This document shows positions 22,210-35,200 of a stretch of 64,000 nucleotides of DNA, in pieces. The notes beneath the pieces were generated by a model. That model searched no databases. It was not told the origin of the DNA and worked only from the letters and a program-made list of their open reading frames with translations. The DNA is taken from contig CAJNOL010000027.1 in NCBI GenBank assembly GCA_905250125.1, positions 62,001-126,000 of the forward strand, read 5' to 3'. Every line of letters starts with the position of its first letter. Within the stretch, counting starts at the first letter, position 1. The DNA is from Rotaria sordida. Taxonomy: Eukaryota; Rotifera; Eurotatoria; Philodinida; Philodinidae. A program made the translations under genes and the position numbers.

Positions 22210-25200
22210 ATGCAGAGTAAATAAATTTAAAAAGAAAATTATTTTAAAAAAAAAATATAAAATTTATTGTAGATGCTGGCAGTGATGACGATTTACTCGA
22301 ATGGTATCCATCACAAGTAAAAGGACCAGTTGATGATGAAGTACAGGAAGGTAAAAATAATTTAGAAGAGTTTCTTTTTTTTGTTTTATATCACGGTAAT
22401 ATTTTCTATATTTAAGCGGATTTAATATCAACTATTGAATTTAATGAAAATGGTGAATTATTAGCAGTTGGTGATAAAGGTGGAAGAATTGTTGTATTTC
22501 AACGTGAACAACAAGTAAAATAATACCCTTATAGAATAAAATTTAATGATTATTATTATGATTTTACTTTTATAGACAAAAACATCACCACGTCGTAATG
22601 AATATAATGTTTATATAACATTTCATTCGCATGAACCGGAATTTGATTATTTAAAAAGTTTGGAAATTGAAGAAAAAATTAATCAGATACGTTGGCTTAA
22701 AAGAAAAAATCCTGCACATTTTCTGCTTTCAACAAATGGTAAATAAAATGAAAATAGTTTTTGTTCTGTATACGAGTCAAGGGATGGGGGAGTACAGTGG
22801 GTATGTAGGCGGACATTTGGCTAAAAATGAAAATCATATTTTTTCAAGATTTAAATATATAGCAAGATATACTTCGAAATATAATCTATCCAATGCTATA
22901 AATAACGTTGAATAGTTTTGAAAAAAACACAAGGACAAGAGTATCCCCTCAAGTATTTTTCGTCAAAAAAAACCTTATCTTCGTCATATCCAATCATTTT
23001 TGAGCAAGAAAGTCACATGTCTGCTTGCTATGCAAAAAAAGCACACGGTGGCAGACCAGCACCGTTTTGAACATCGGATTGAGTTTTCCAGAGTTTGTGA
23101 GTATTTTAATACATAATATATATCTGTGCGTTCAAAAATATTTTAAATTGTCTTTGTCCAGAAGACAAAAATCTGAATATATTACTGTTTGTTTTTATGC
23201 AAAACAATGAAAATTTCTTTTGTTTAGACAAAACAGTTAAATTATGGAAAATATCCGAAAAAACTAAACGAGCTGAAGGTTTTAATTTACGTGATGATAA
23301 TGGAATAATACGTTCGACAAATAGTATAACAAATTTACGTATACCAATAATTAAACCAATGGAATTAATGGTTGAAGCAACACCAAAACGTGTATTTAGT
23401 AATGCACATACATACCATATTAATTCAATATCATTAAATAGTGATCAAGAAACATTTTTATCTGCTGATGATTTACGTATTAATTTATGGCATACTGAAG
23501 TAACAAATCAAAGTTTTAGTAAGTAGTTTTATTTATTATTAAATTAAATAATAAAAATAAATTTAGTTCGATTAGAGAAAAAAGAATAATGTTAATATAT
23601 TTATATTCTATTTGATTATTCATGCATATAAATTACTACTCACAATTATTTTATACAATAATCACAAACTTCGAGAGGACCAACTTTGATCTTTGAGAAG
23701 GGATCATGTTGAATAAAATACTGTAATTGAACTACTTTCTTTATTATATTTCTGGAGGATTAAGTAAAACGATGGTGAAGATATGTGTTCCAAAATAGAT
23801 AGAATAGAACGCGCTCCGTGTTACATAGCAGGTTTTTGTTCTTTGATATTTACTGTAGAAACTGATGCATTTTAGAGATTCCAGCAATGTCTTATTAAGG
23901 AGTATGGACATAAAAGAAAGTCGGAGTTGAATTTGACTTTTACTATGTGTTGTGTTCAGATACATTGCTGGAACTTCAAGAATGTTTAAGCTTGTACAGC
24001 AAATATCAGAGAACAAAACGAACTATTCAAAAAAAAGTTTAGGTTTGTTCGTTCAGGGTTCTACTAAGAACATTTGCTGTTTTTTTTTTCGGGGAAAAGA
24101 TACAACCGAGAGAATTTTCACATAATCTTATGCGTCCATATCACTGGATTGATCATTCTCTCTTGTGAGAGAAAACAAAATCATAGATAGTAGCTGACGA
24201 GTCTTCCAGTCATTATGAAAAGGTACTTTATGATTTTCGATTAAAGTACTTGGCAAAGAAAATTTGTTGAAGACACTAGAATAAAAAATTAGCTTTCTAT
24301 AGTATTCATGCAATGAAATATAGAAGAAAACTGATTACAAGAATATTTTTAATTGATTTGTTTGCATTTATTGTTATTTTTCTTTTTAAAAGAATAACCG
24401 GAAGATAAACATGTACTTGAAAATGCTCATATCCGTATAAGTTCTTTTATCTAATCTTTCAGCTTTAAAAACGTTGCATGCATATGAAATTCTGATGATT
24501 TATTTTCAATGACTAATAATGTTTTCCGATTATTATTATTATTATACAAAAGATTTGGTACTATTTTGAGAATTATATAAAGAAAATTAAACAAGCAAAC
24601 GAAAGATTCTATTGATATTTTAAATGATAATAAGAAACATTTTTATTTATTTGAAAAATTTATATATGTATATTAATTATAGATATATGTCCTCGTTCAG
24701 TAACGGAAAAAAGCTTATTGTTATTTTTTTTTTAACCTTGATCTTATCAGAGTGATTCTTTTTTTAGTTTCTAATAATTAGGTATTATTATATGTAATTG
24801 CTTAAAACATTTTGTTTTCGTACTTTAGGCTGAAAATAATTTTGAGATCGTTTGTTTGCATCATGTATTAAGAAAGAAATCTTGATCAAAATATTTTCTA
24901 AACTAAGCTTTTACTGGCAAAATCTTTTAAAAATTATATTGTTCAACAGTCAAACTACTTTGAGTTTTTTAACAGTGGCAACAATTTTACGAAACACAAT
25001 CTAAAAGGAATGTTGAAGTGTAGGGGTAGAAATTTAAACGTTCCTCTCGCGTCACAAACTCTGACAGATATTATTATTATACGATCAAAGCCCATATGTC
25101 AATAACATCTCGTTATAATATATGAACTACTTATTGCATTTTTGAAGTATTAAGTATAAGGATGGAGAAGAAATGCGTCTCAAAATAAATAGAATAAATC

Positions 25201-27718
25201 AGACTGTCTGTGATTAGCAATAGCGGCCCAATTGTGTTTCAAATTTTAACTCCATAGGGATTGTGCTAACAGTTTTTTTTAACAACGACAAAGAATTCAG
25301 CACATAGCATTTTCATTAAAAGGCATCAAACAAGGTCTCTAGTGTAATTATTGAGCTTCTTTTTCTTCCCTAATTTAGCTATGAATATCAATTCTATACA
25401 ATAAAGCGAAATAATCTATCATCATTAAATCAATAACTAAGTCTGATATATAAATTTTTATCAAATGTTTATACAATTTTACTTTAGTTTTATATTGAAA
25501 TAAGAATGTTTAATTCTATGAGAATTATATTGAAAATTTGAAATATTTATATGCTATCATTATATGTAACAAAAAATAAAGAAACATGAATTCTATTTTT
25601 ATGCTGACAAATGAAAAGATTTCAAAAATTAAATTGATTTTCTTTTTTTTTTCTTTTCATTTAGATATTGTGGATATAAAACCACCAAATATGGAAGATC
25701 TTACTGAAGTGATAACAGGTGCAGAATTTCATCCACGCGAATGCAATCTTTTTGTATACAGTAGTTCAAGAGGTATAATACGTCTTTGCGATATGCGACA
25801 ATCAGCACTTTGTGATCGGCATTGTAAAAGTAAAAAAAAAACAAGAAAACAAAAATTAGAAATCATATGTTTTTTTTTTTCTTTTATTAATTGATTTATT
25901 TAGTTTTTGAAGAACCTGAAGATCCAACAACACGTAGTTTCTTTTCTGAAATAATTTCATCAATAAGTGACATTAAATTTAGTCATTCAGGCAGATATAT
26001 GCTTACAAGAGATTTTCTTAATCTTAAAGTATGGGATTTACAAATGGATAATAGACCAGTTGAAACATATCCTATACATGAATATCTTCGAACGAAATTA
26101 TGTGCTTTATATGAAAATGATTGTATTTTTGATAAATTTGAATGTTGTTGGTCACCACGTGATAAGTAAGTCATTATCAAGATTTACTTAAGACATACTA
26201 AAAGTAGTGCCGAACATATTTGAATTCCTTATATGAAAATCTTAAGACCCTGCCACTGAAAAATCAATTTTGGCTTAGGTACACTCAAATTGCATGAAAT
26301 TTTCAGCATATGTTGGGACTCTAGTGGAGAAGCTATAAGCCCTATATCATAACATTTTCCGAAGGTATTCAACAAATAAGGGCCAAAAGTAGCTCATTTG
26401 GCAACCCAAAATTCTTTGTGAGCACTCATTCTATAAGTTTAAATTATTTTTATTCGAAAGAAAAAAACAATGACAAGTTCGATATCTAAAAAAAATTGGT
26501 CATCTATTTATAGAAGTGCTTTTATTTGTATAATAATAATAAAGTTCATTCCAAAAAAAAAAGTACTCTGTCAGGCGTTGCAGCTTTACATCCTATTTCA
26601 GACAGAAGAAAAGCAATTAGTTACAATGAAGCTTGCTCGAGAATTCCGGGACGCACGATCTAAAGAGTATAAACAAAGAAAAAAACGACAAATATTTCCT
26701 GCTTTTTCTGAAAATAGAATATTTCTCAAACAGATGATGATAGAAATCATCAAAAATTTTGACAAAGATTAAGATGTCAAATAAAATGTCATATCGTTTA
26801 TGAAAGATCAAACCTCCGGCTATCTTCTATTTCGATTTTTCTGACGAAAATTAACTTAGTTTTTTGAAGGAGACCTTAGAAACTTTCTATATGGTCTGAT
26901 AGTAAGAATAATGCTTTCCACTTCTCAGATATTTGATAGACTTGATGAACTTGTTTCTATATTTCTTTTTTATTTTATTGACACAACTTTTTCTATATCT
27001 TAATTTGTATAAACGACTAGATAAAGGAAACATCAAGAAAAGAATAAATATTGAAGATAAAATCTGATCTAATATACCCGTTGCATGTCATAACAAATAG
27101 CTCTTATCGAAATTATATCATTATATTAGTTAAAGAATGATCAAGTATCAGAGAAATACAAAGCACTATTTTTACTCTGTAACCATATGCAGAGAAAGTT
27201 ACTTTAAAATTTTTATATGAAATTAAAATACTTCCGGCTAGAGCTCATTGTGTCCAAAATTTTCGGACCCTATCCCGATTAACAGATAAATTTCTGACTT
27301 GCACTCAGTCGAGTTCGGCATTAACTCGATGGATTCTACTTTCAGCACTACTTTTCGTATGTCCTAAGTATGTATTTACAAAAGAAAATCTAATTTTATT
27401 TTTATTTGTTTATTAAGTCATTTACTCACTGGTTCTTATCATAACTTATTTAAAATAACATCACGTTTAACACGTAAAGATGCAATATTTGAAGCATCAC
27501 GTGAACAAGCTATTCGACCACGACAATTATTAAAAGCTAAAAAAGTTATGCCATCAGCTCGTCGAAATCGTCGTGATGAAATTAATACGGATACTTTAGA
27601 ATTTTCAAAAAAAATTCTTCACTGTGCTTATCATCCAACAGACAATATTATTGCTATAGCTACTGCACACAATCTTTTTACATATATAGCAAAAGATTCA
27701 TCATCATTATCATCGTAG
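22210..27718 (+). CDS. PPP2R2A: PP2A regulatory subunit B55 (PPP2R2), 8 coding exons
   Basis: WD40 beta-propeller B subunit that targets protein phosphatase 2A to substrates in mitotic exit and signalling. Exons: 22210-22216, 22273-22350, 22417-22514, 22576-22738, 23228-23518, 25665-25829, 25904-26165, 27418-27718. They total 1365 nt, or 454 aa (human 447). The 7-nt first exon gives MQN, joining [17 protein letters not shown], which aligns with the human N-terminus. Conserved blocks include [111 protein letters not shown] and [14 protein letters not shown]. The C-terminal exon holds the last propeller blade. The introns at 23519-25664 and 26166-27417 are expanded by repeats. Which B55 paralogue it is cannot be decided for an invertebrate. 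Confidence 0.94.
22739..25664. repeat. Expanded introns 4 and 5 of PPP2R2
   Basis: Intron 22739-23227 has nothing recognisable. Intron 23519-25664 (2.1 kb) contains two diverged direct copies, about 23720-23840 and 25120-25240 (both contain GAACTACTT, then a GGATGG-like core, then AAATA-ATAGAATA). It also has a small hairpin pairing TTCCAGCAATGT (about 23878) with ACATTGCTGGAA (about 23961). Probably old repeat debris. Confidence 0.4.
26188..27367. mobile_element. Terminal-inverted-repeat element in PPP2R2 intron 7
   Basis: The left end AAGACATACTAAAAGTAGTGC mirrors the right end GCACTACTTTTCGTATGTCCT as an approximately 22-base terminal inverted repeat. The element is about 1.18 kb and fills nearly the whole intron 26166-27417. 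Internal frames are short. Non-autonomous or decayed DNA transposon. Confidence 0.65.
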
Positions 27719-28541
27719 ACAAGCATTTTTCATTTTTTTTTCTTCTTTCTTTCGTATTCAAATTAGATTATGAAAATGAACAAAAAACACGTTTCTATTT
27801 TTTGTTTCTGCGTTTGAGCATGTGCGTTTTTTTTCTTCTTCTTTTTTTCCTTTCTGTATGCTTCTTATAAATCATTCAATGATAGATGAAAAGGAAATAG
27901 TCAGTGCATAGAAAACATACGTTTATATATATGTATACATATTTTTCCAAATTGAAGAACTTATTATCGTAATATCATTCTCATGATGGAACCTCGGTGA
28001 CTATTTGTATCCCATACTCTTAGACGTAATTTTCTTTTTGCTCTCGGTTGTTCGTTTATTCTTCATCGTTATTCATTTCGCCCCCCCCCCCCTCCCCCAT
28101 ATATGCTATAGCTGGACCAGTGAGTTTTTCCAGCATCGTTCTGTTCTTTTTGATTCATCATTAAATATACACACACACCATTCCAACTTGAATAAAAACA
28201 AAGCGCATTATATGTCTATATAGTACTTTTTTTTTGTCTTGTTCCCTTCATCTTTTTTCTTTTGGTTCGTATTGTTATTCTCAAAGAAAGACATGTATGA
28301 GTGTGTATTTTTGTATTGACCTATTTTTTTGTCCTTATCATCGAATCAAAAAAACCTAGCAGAACAAACCATGATTGTCTCTGTTTCTTGTCTTTTTTCT
28401 TTTTTCATCTGTCGCAAACTTTAAAAAAAAAAGAAATCATAACAAAACAATAAAATGTTTTGAGAAAAGAATATTTTTTTTTTTCATTATGTACATATTA
28501 AATACAAGTTCAATATCTTTCTATTTCTTGTAGTAGTTATA
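27719..28541. other. Spacer between PPP2R2 and the FAD synthase gene
   Basis: PPP2R2 3' UTR and FAD synthase leader. Pyrimidine-rich, with a poly-C run at about 28081-28096. A possible acceptor TTCTTGTAG nine bases before the FAD synthase ATG suggests a 5' UTR intron. No other gene seen. Confidence 0.5.
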
Positions 28542-29231
28542 ATGACAGTTGATTATTTACCACTCATTCCTGGTTCTGATCTAGCCAATAGAATTCGTCA
28601 TTCATTCAACGTTCTTGAACAATGTTTTACTAAATATACGCCAAATCAAATAGCAGTTGCATTCACCGGTGGTAAAGATTGTACTGTTGTTTTACATCTG
28701 TATTCATTAGTATTACATAAAAAATTTCCACATTCAAATAAGAAACCATTATTTCGTGCTGTATTTATTCATGATAAACCACAATTCGATGAAGTTTTAC
28801 AATTCATTGATGAAACTGTTCAACATTATGACATGGATCTTATTAGAATTCAAGGTCGAATGAACGATGCATTAAATCAACTGAAATCTACTCATCCTGA
28901 AATTCAATGTCTTATAATGGGTACACGTCTAACTGATCCATATTCATCAAATTTAAAGGATTTTTCACCGACTGATCCAACATGGCCTGCGTATATGAGA
29001 TGTAATCCAATATTACATTATTTCTATAACGATATATGGTCATTTTTGAGACAATTTGATGTTCCTTATTGTCCAATGTATGATCAAGGTTTTACATCTT
29101 TAGGCGATAAAGAAACAACAATTAGAAATCCGAGATTAATATATGAAAATGATGATACTGGTTTAATGGAATACAAACCAGCTTATTTATTAGAAGATGA
29201 GATCAGTGAACGAGATGGACGTGTACAATAA
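28542..29231 (+). CDS. FLAD1: FAD synthase (FMN adenylyltransferase), single-domain, intronless
   Basis: Transfers AMP from ATP to FMN to make FAD; PAPS-reductase-like fold. One exon of 690 nt encodes 229 aa. The nucleotide loop FTGGKDCTVVLHLYSL (about residues 42-57) matches the family SGGKDCT motif. MGTRLTDPYSSNLKDFSPTD followed by PTWPAYMRCNPILHYFYNDIW, VPYCPMYDQGFTSLG, and the C-terminal NPRLIYEND and YKPAYLLEDE are all signature blocks of FLAD1 and yeast Fad1. The N-terminal molybdopterin-binding-like domain of most animal FLAD1 proteins is absent: an upstream stop-rich spacer precedes the ATG and the catalytic domain begins within 30 residues. This is the only complete intronless gene among densely interrupted neighbours. 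Confidence 0.94.
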   Translation: MTVDYLPLIPGSDLANRIRHSFNVLEQCFTKYTPNQIAVAFTGGKDCTVVLHLYSLVLHKKFPHSNKKPLFRAVFIHDKPQFDEVLQFIDETVQHYDMDLIRIQGRMNDALNQLKSTHPEIQCLIMGTRLTDPYSSNLKDFSPTDPTWPAYMRCNPILHYFYNDIWSFLRQFDVPYCPMYDQGFTSLGDKETTIRNPRLIYENDDTGLMEYKPAYLLEDEISERDGRVQ

Positions 29232-29479
29232 ATCACACGATAAATTATTATGAAAGCTTTTTTTCTCATGAGTGGTAATTTATTGTTGAAAAAAATTTAT
29301 GTTTTAGTAAAAATTTTATTGAAAATGATCAATAGAATGCCCCAACTAATGAAGAAATATTTTGTTCGAAAGAATTATAAAATTTTTTCCTAATTGAGAA
29401 ATTGTCTTTACGTTGCGCATGTAATGATATAGATTTGAAAGAACAAACAACATTGAAAACACATCATGTTGTATCGGAT
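29232..29479. other. 3' flank of the FAD synthase gene
   Basis: AT-rich 3' flank up to the first transposon end at about 29480. No gene seen. Confidence 0.5.
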
Positions 29480-29937
29480 AGCGCAAAATAAATGGTAGTT
29501 TCAGTATTTTTCCAATATCTCATTCATATAAAACAGATATCGGGAATGAACCGAAGTAAACTTGAACCAGTGAAACTCGGTTCGATTTGGCCTCTGATAT
29601 GAAAGTATGTTCTATAGTTTTTCGGATATTCAATAGAAAAAATGAGTCCAAGATATTCTACTAATGTTCTAATAAAAACTCTAAAACGATTTGGGTTCCT
29701 ATTGATATTTGACTAAACTATCGAATTTTTAACATATCTATTTTCAGAAGCGCTCAGTTTTCGGAAAACTGGTATTTTCGAACTTTGATCTGGAACTCTG
29801 TGTATATTGAGAACAGAGGTAGAACAAATACAAATACATCAAGTAAAACTATTTTACTGGTAGTATAGAAAATGTACTTTTAATTTAATTTGTCTCTGCA
29901 CAAATATATTTCTTCCTGTGCTTATACTCATACTTAA

Positions 29938-30645
29938 CGCTTTGACCTACCTAATAGCCAATGTAATACTACAAGAATCAAGAACAACTGAGTCCCGAAT
30001 TTTAAAAGTATTAGTTATAGATCATCCATCATTGGAATAAGCTAATAATGTTAATAATTTTAATCGACCAAAAAGAAATTGCCTCGAATTTTTTAAGTAT
30101 GACTCATTTTGATGATTTAGAACATTGACGTTTGTTATATCTTCGATGTAAAAATGAAGGTTTCTCAATGAAGACAAATGTATATTGTTCTAAATGTCAA
30201 ATCCACCTATGCCTTAATGTAACACGTCATTGTTTTAATGAATATCACAGTCAAAGAATTAACAGACACGTGTGACATACTAATATTGATTTCTTTCATA
30301 TTTTTCATTGTGAACTTTGGTCATAATGAAATTAAATTTATCATATATCATTTTGAAAAATAATTCGTTTTCTGAAAACAAATGATATTAGTAAGACACG
30401 TGTAGCTTTATATAGACAATTGATCTCGTAATGGCGAAAAAACGTAAAAAAGTCAAATTAGTAAAAAGTCTGTTTTTTTATGTTATTCAACACGATTGGG
30501 TCATTGTTGACCCATTTTGTATTTCCACAATGACATGACTTTACTCAAATTCAACGATACTATTGTCATATTGAGCACTCATATGATCTATTTCCGTAGT
30601 CGACTCAACATCAGCGTTGCTGGATTAGTGCCATCGGGTAAAGGG
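29938..30645 (+). mobile_element. PiggyBac-family relic with TTAA duplications
   Basis: The element is bounded by TTAA at 29934-29937 and 30646-30649. The right end read inward begins CCCTTTACCCG and the left end CGCTTTGACC, which fits piggyBac termini and its TTAA target. Inside, 30135-30275 encodes the C-terminal cysteine-rich end of a piggyBac transposase. At 708 bases it lacks the catalytic DDD domain, so it is an internally deleted, dead copy nested in an older element. Confidence 0.65.
30135..30275 (+). pseudogene. C-terminal cysteine-rich remnant of a piggyBac transposase
   Basis: An open stretch of 46 codons ending in TGA contains the spacing RC ... MKTNVYCSKCQIHLCLNVT ... CFNEYH. 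This matches the zinc-binding RING-like tail of piggyBac transposases (K-x-T-x-Y-x-C-x2-C ... LC ... CF-x2-YH). The second cysteine of the first CxxC pair is missing. Upstream frames are broken. Confidence 0.6.
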
Positions 30646-32249
30646 TTAAGTACGAAAAAAACACTTGATATTTTTGCTTGATGTATGAATACAATAAACT
30701 CTCTCTTTGAAGCTGAGTACCACTGATAAGTTTTTCATGGTCATCGTGACCTCATCTTATCGAAAAGTAACTGAAAATAAGAATATTTTAATGGGATTTC
30801 TTTTTCTCTCGTATTCTGACAAGTTCACTAGAGGACACATAAAGATCATCTATTTTCCTTGTTCAAGTTTCTTCAAAATTATAATAAATATTTATAAATA
30901 ACGATACTCATTCAGCTTACCATCATACATAAATATAGTTCTCAATAATACTAAGAAGAATCTACGTAATTCGATCCATGCTCTACTAACCAGAATAGAT
31001 TATTGATTCGTTGTATTTTCAAGTCGTCGATAAGATTTCTTGAATATATGGTAGATCTTTCTGAAAATTTACGTTAAATCCTTTAATTTATTCTAACAAT
31101 ATTGAACTTAAAATAAATGCAATTTATCAGATCTATGTTGATAAGTCACTAATAATTTAAATAATATAATATATTTAGGACGTAAATCTGCTTCAACAGA
31201 AACTTATAGAGTCATCTGAAAGTCATTCGACTTATTCAAAGCTTAATCATTTCTAAATTGAACATTTTTCATTCTTCATACAATACGTCAGAAATATAAA
31301 AAATGTTTGATATAAAAAAGTATTAGGTTTTCATATATAAGCAGAATTGTCCGAAATTCGTTTTAATTTCTATTAAGTTCATGTATGCAATTAGTAGACA
31401 ATTAAACTACTCAATCGACTAAGGTTTAGTATTTAAAATATCTTTCATTGATGACAACAGTAAAGTGTTCAAAAATATATTGTTTCATATTGCAAGTAAA
31501 AGCACAAATACTTTCGTTCGAGTTCCGATAGAAAAATCAACTAGACCAGTTTCTATAAAAAAAAAACTTCAGAAGTTGTCAACAAAGTATCTTTGAGATA
31601 TGAGATTTTCAAGATAGAGATGCTTTTCCATGGATAGTGTGTATAGCATGCATTTTTTTTGAAAGTGGCATATCTCGAAGAGACTTTGTTCAAAACTTGT
31701 GAAATTTTTTATGAAAGCTAGTCTAGTTGAGTTTTCTATATGCGTAAAGTTTCGGATCAAAATTCGAAAATACGAGTTGTCCGAAAACCTGAAGTCTCTA
31801 GAAAATAGACATATTTAAAATTCGGTAGCTTAGTCAAAACCAAGAGGGACTCAAATCGTTTTAGGGTTTTTATTAGAATACTAGGCAAAAAGTTATTGAA
31901 ACCGGACTAGGACAGCTGAAAAGATTCCCTCGTAAGTTAGAAAGTTGAACATAGTCGACTAATCTTTTCTATTGAGTATCTGAAAAACTATGAAACATTC
32001 TTTCATTGGTAGGAGCATATAGATTTGTAGAGAATTAAAAACGATAATCTTTTGATAAAAAAAATCAATTCCAAAATGATGAGAATTAGATGAGATATTG
32101 GAAAAATACTGACAACATCATTTATTTTGCGCCATTCGTTAGAGAAAACAATTGATCCTATTGTTTGTTGATGGATTTTCATGATCTCGACACACGGTTT
32201 TTTCGTAAATTATTCAACGCAATGAGAACAGATAATATGTGTTTGTCAC

Positions 32250-35200
32250 GTCAGTAAAGTTAGCACCAGATTCGATGACTCTTGTCCGAATTCGCCTCTG
32301 TATCTGTACTATTCTTCTAGTTGGTTGTGCTGGATGCAGAAATCAATTCGGAATCGAATGGTGCTATTTTTAGCAGGAGTGATCAGGCAAAAAATGGTGC
32401 TTTTCTTGGAAAAACGAGTACTGGACCTTTTCTTCGGAGTATTTGTTGTTCCGATTCACCTATGTATTTATGCTATTGTTTTAGAGGATTGGGCTAGATG
32501 CAGAATTTTATGCTGAATCCAATGGTGCCATTTTTGAAGAGGGTCATCTGACAGAAAGTGTTGGTTTTGTGGCGAAAACTAGTTATTGCAAGGTTTTGAC
32601 AGGTATCAACTGTGTGCGTTTGCATTCTGACTTGTCGATTCGCGGAAGTTGTATGAAGAATGGGTTATGGAATACTTCATTGATTGCGTTGGTCTTGAAG
32701 AATACTTGAGGATCTTTATAGCCTTTTCGTGTGTGGGTTGTACCTATTCATATTTGTTTTGATGGGTTTCATTTGCATGAATTTCGGTAGCTGCTCAATA
32801 GAAGAGCTTGGAATCTTTCATTTTGTTCTTCGGGTACCAGTTGCTGAAGTTAAGGAAAGTTCTAGTTTCTTTTCTGCCATCCTGAAGGTTTATACTGGGC
32901 GTTGTGTGATTAGTTGGTTTCTCTTTTTGCTACGTCGATGAGATAGCAGTATCATTTTACAAGAGTTTCATTTGGCTAGCAATAGTTTCGACTGTATATC
33001 TCTGACTTTGCATTGTACCGAAAAGGTTTGAGACAGATCGCTCGCCCACTGTAGTACACCTGTTGACATCTGAATTCTATTGTAGGATATGTATCCATCG
33101 GTTTGGCGTTCAAGTAAGTCATATTGATGCTGGACAAAATGATCTAAGAGAATTACAATTTACACAACCGTTTTATTCAATTCTAATTACGAGTAAGCAT
33201 GAAACAGCACAAATTTATTCTGACTTCATATTAAGATGGAAAAAAAGAGAAAAGAATTGATTGGCTGCTTTTGCTTTATTATTCAGATGTTGGATTATAC
33301 ATGCAGGATGTACAGAGCCAAATTGACGCACAGAAATCCGTCATGTGGAAAATATCCTAGCGGATGACAGTCATTAAAACGGACATATGAGCTGTCGTTT
33401 GATTTAATTATTGCGGTGAAATGAGCATTGGTATTATAGGAGTCGACCGAGAGGCGATATCTGAAGATATATATTTTAGATGATTGTCAAGTTGAGTTAC
33501 CTAAACTTGCTCCTGTTCTGTTATGTGCAATAAGTCTGGTGGTTCGGTTGTCAACGATTGATTGATGCCTATATTCACAATCAAAAAAGGGTACTACATA
33601 TTTAAAATGTTGCTTTCGTGTCGTACGTGCTGCATAACATATGTGCCGCTACCTGGAATTATAATTTCATTCAAATGTTTGTAGATAAAATGATCGCTTA
33701 TTCGGCAGTCATCACTTTTGTTTTCGCGTTGATGACTGGAAATTTTCCATCAAAGAAAATGTGCGCTGGATAGTTGAGCGGTTCTGTTGGAGCTAGAGTT
33801 GCACCACAGTAGCCAACACGAACGATGTTGAAGGCCGAAATGAAGTTGGGGTATTTGGCATTCATTTTTCTAAATTAATACCAAATTATGAAAAGATTTA
33901 TTGAGCCATAGAAATAGTGATGAGGTTCAGCAGAGGGTGTGCGTGTGGGTGTGGGTGCGGGTGCTGGTCTTCTATTTAGCCGGATCCACACATCCAGATG
34001 CACATCCATACCCACTCAACACCGCTTACTGTCGAGGTTTGTTAGAAGATCGCCGATTAATTGTGATTTGTTGTAATATCAAGAAGCCCATTGATTAATC
34101 AAGAATTATAGACGATTTTTTGTGTTATTTAAAACATTGTCGAATAATTGCTGATTTCTTTGTACTAATCGTGACTAATCTCCAAAAGTAACTCGATTTT
34201 GATAATATGAGAATACATAATAAATAAACTTGACATTTAAGATAATCGTCGTTTCTTGTCATTTATCTTTTCTAATTATTGAAAATTTTCGACCTTGACT
34301 AGATAGAAACAGCAATAATCTTATGTTTTCTCAAATTTCTTCTAGTCGTATAACGGAAATTTTCGTACTGGTGGCACTAAACATGATGCACTGTTCAATG
34401 AGGAGCTTATATAGCCGGATCACATCTGGGGAAGAAGGCTCGTTCGCAGAGTTTATCTGCCATAGCTTCAATCAGTACGGGACGGGGAGATTGCAAGGAG
34501 AACTCAGCCCCTGATTGTGCAAGTAGTTTGCTTGTATTGATAATTGCTTTCCACAGAGAAAAAAGTTAATTCAATTTATTTTTACACAGAACAAACTTTT
34601 CAAAAGATTCGATCCGCTGGGACAGTTTGAGTTTTACAATACAAGAGAATAATTATAATTACATGTCGTCTTCACCAACCTTTCAGAATTATTATACAGC
34701 CTCTTTACTCAAAATATCCAATGACTAACTTCTTCAAAACGACTGGAACCGACCGCTTTGCGACAATTCAATCCCAGAAAATCCGTCCTTCTGGTTTCAT
34801 CGGAATCCGACAACCAAAGTACGTCAGAACTTACGGGAACCAAATGACATCGGATCGGATTTCCATAATCGCCAGGTCATCGAATGTACACATCCGCATC
34901 CGTCAGATTCAGAGAGATCTCATAGAATGCGATTCCGCACATATGCACTGCGTACTTTCAACCGATGTCGAATCCTATTCATCCTTCATCACTATCACCA
35001 AGTCGAGAGTCACTCGTAGAAATTCGACTTCGAACAGAAAATATTCCTGAGAATGAAGTCCGGTACCGGTTTTTCTGGAAAAGTCTCATTTTACGTCTGG
35101 CAATCCCCTTTGAAAATAGTATCATCGGACTCAGCATAAAATTCTGTATCTAGCATAACCGTCTAGAAAAACAGCACAGACACATAAGCGCATCGGGACA

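Larger units (their letters stand above)
29480..32132. mobile_element. Composite DNA element with long inverted arms
   Basis: The left arm (about 29480-29830) and right arm (about 31735-32132) are reverse complements at roughly three-quarters identity by eye. Both ends carry GCGCAAAATAAATG in mirrored sense, and the arms share CCTAAAACGATTTG-like and TTTTTCCAATATCTCAT words. The right arm carries about 60 extra bases (about 31880-31945). A piggyBac relic is inserted at 29938-30645. The remaining centre (30650-31735) has no usable frame. Old, non-autonomous. Confidence 0.65.
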
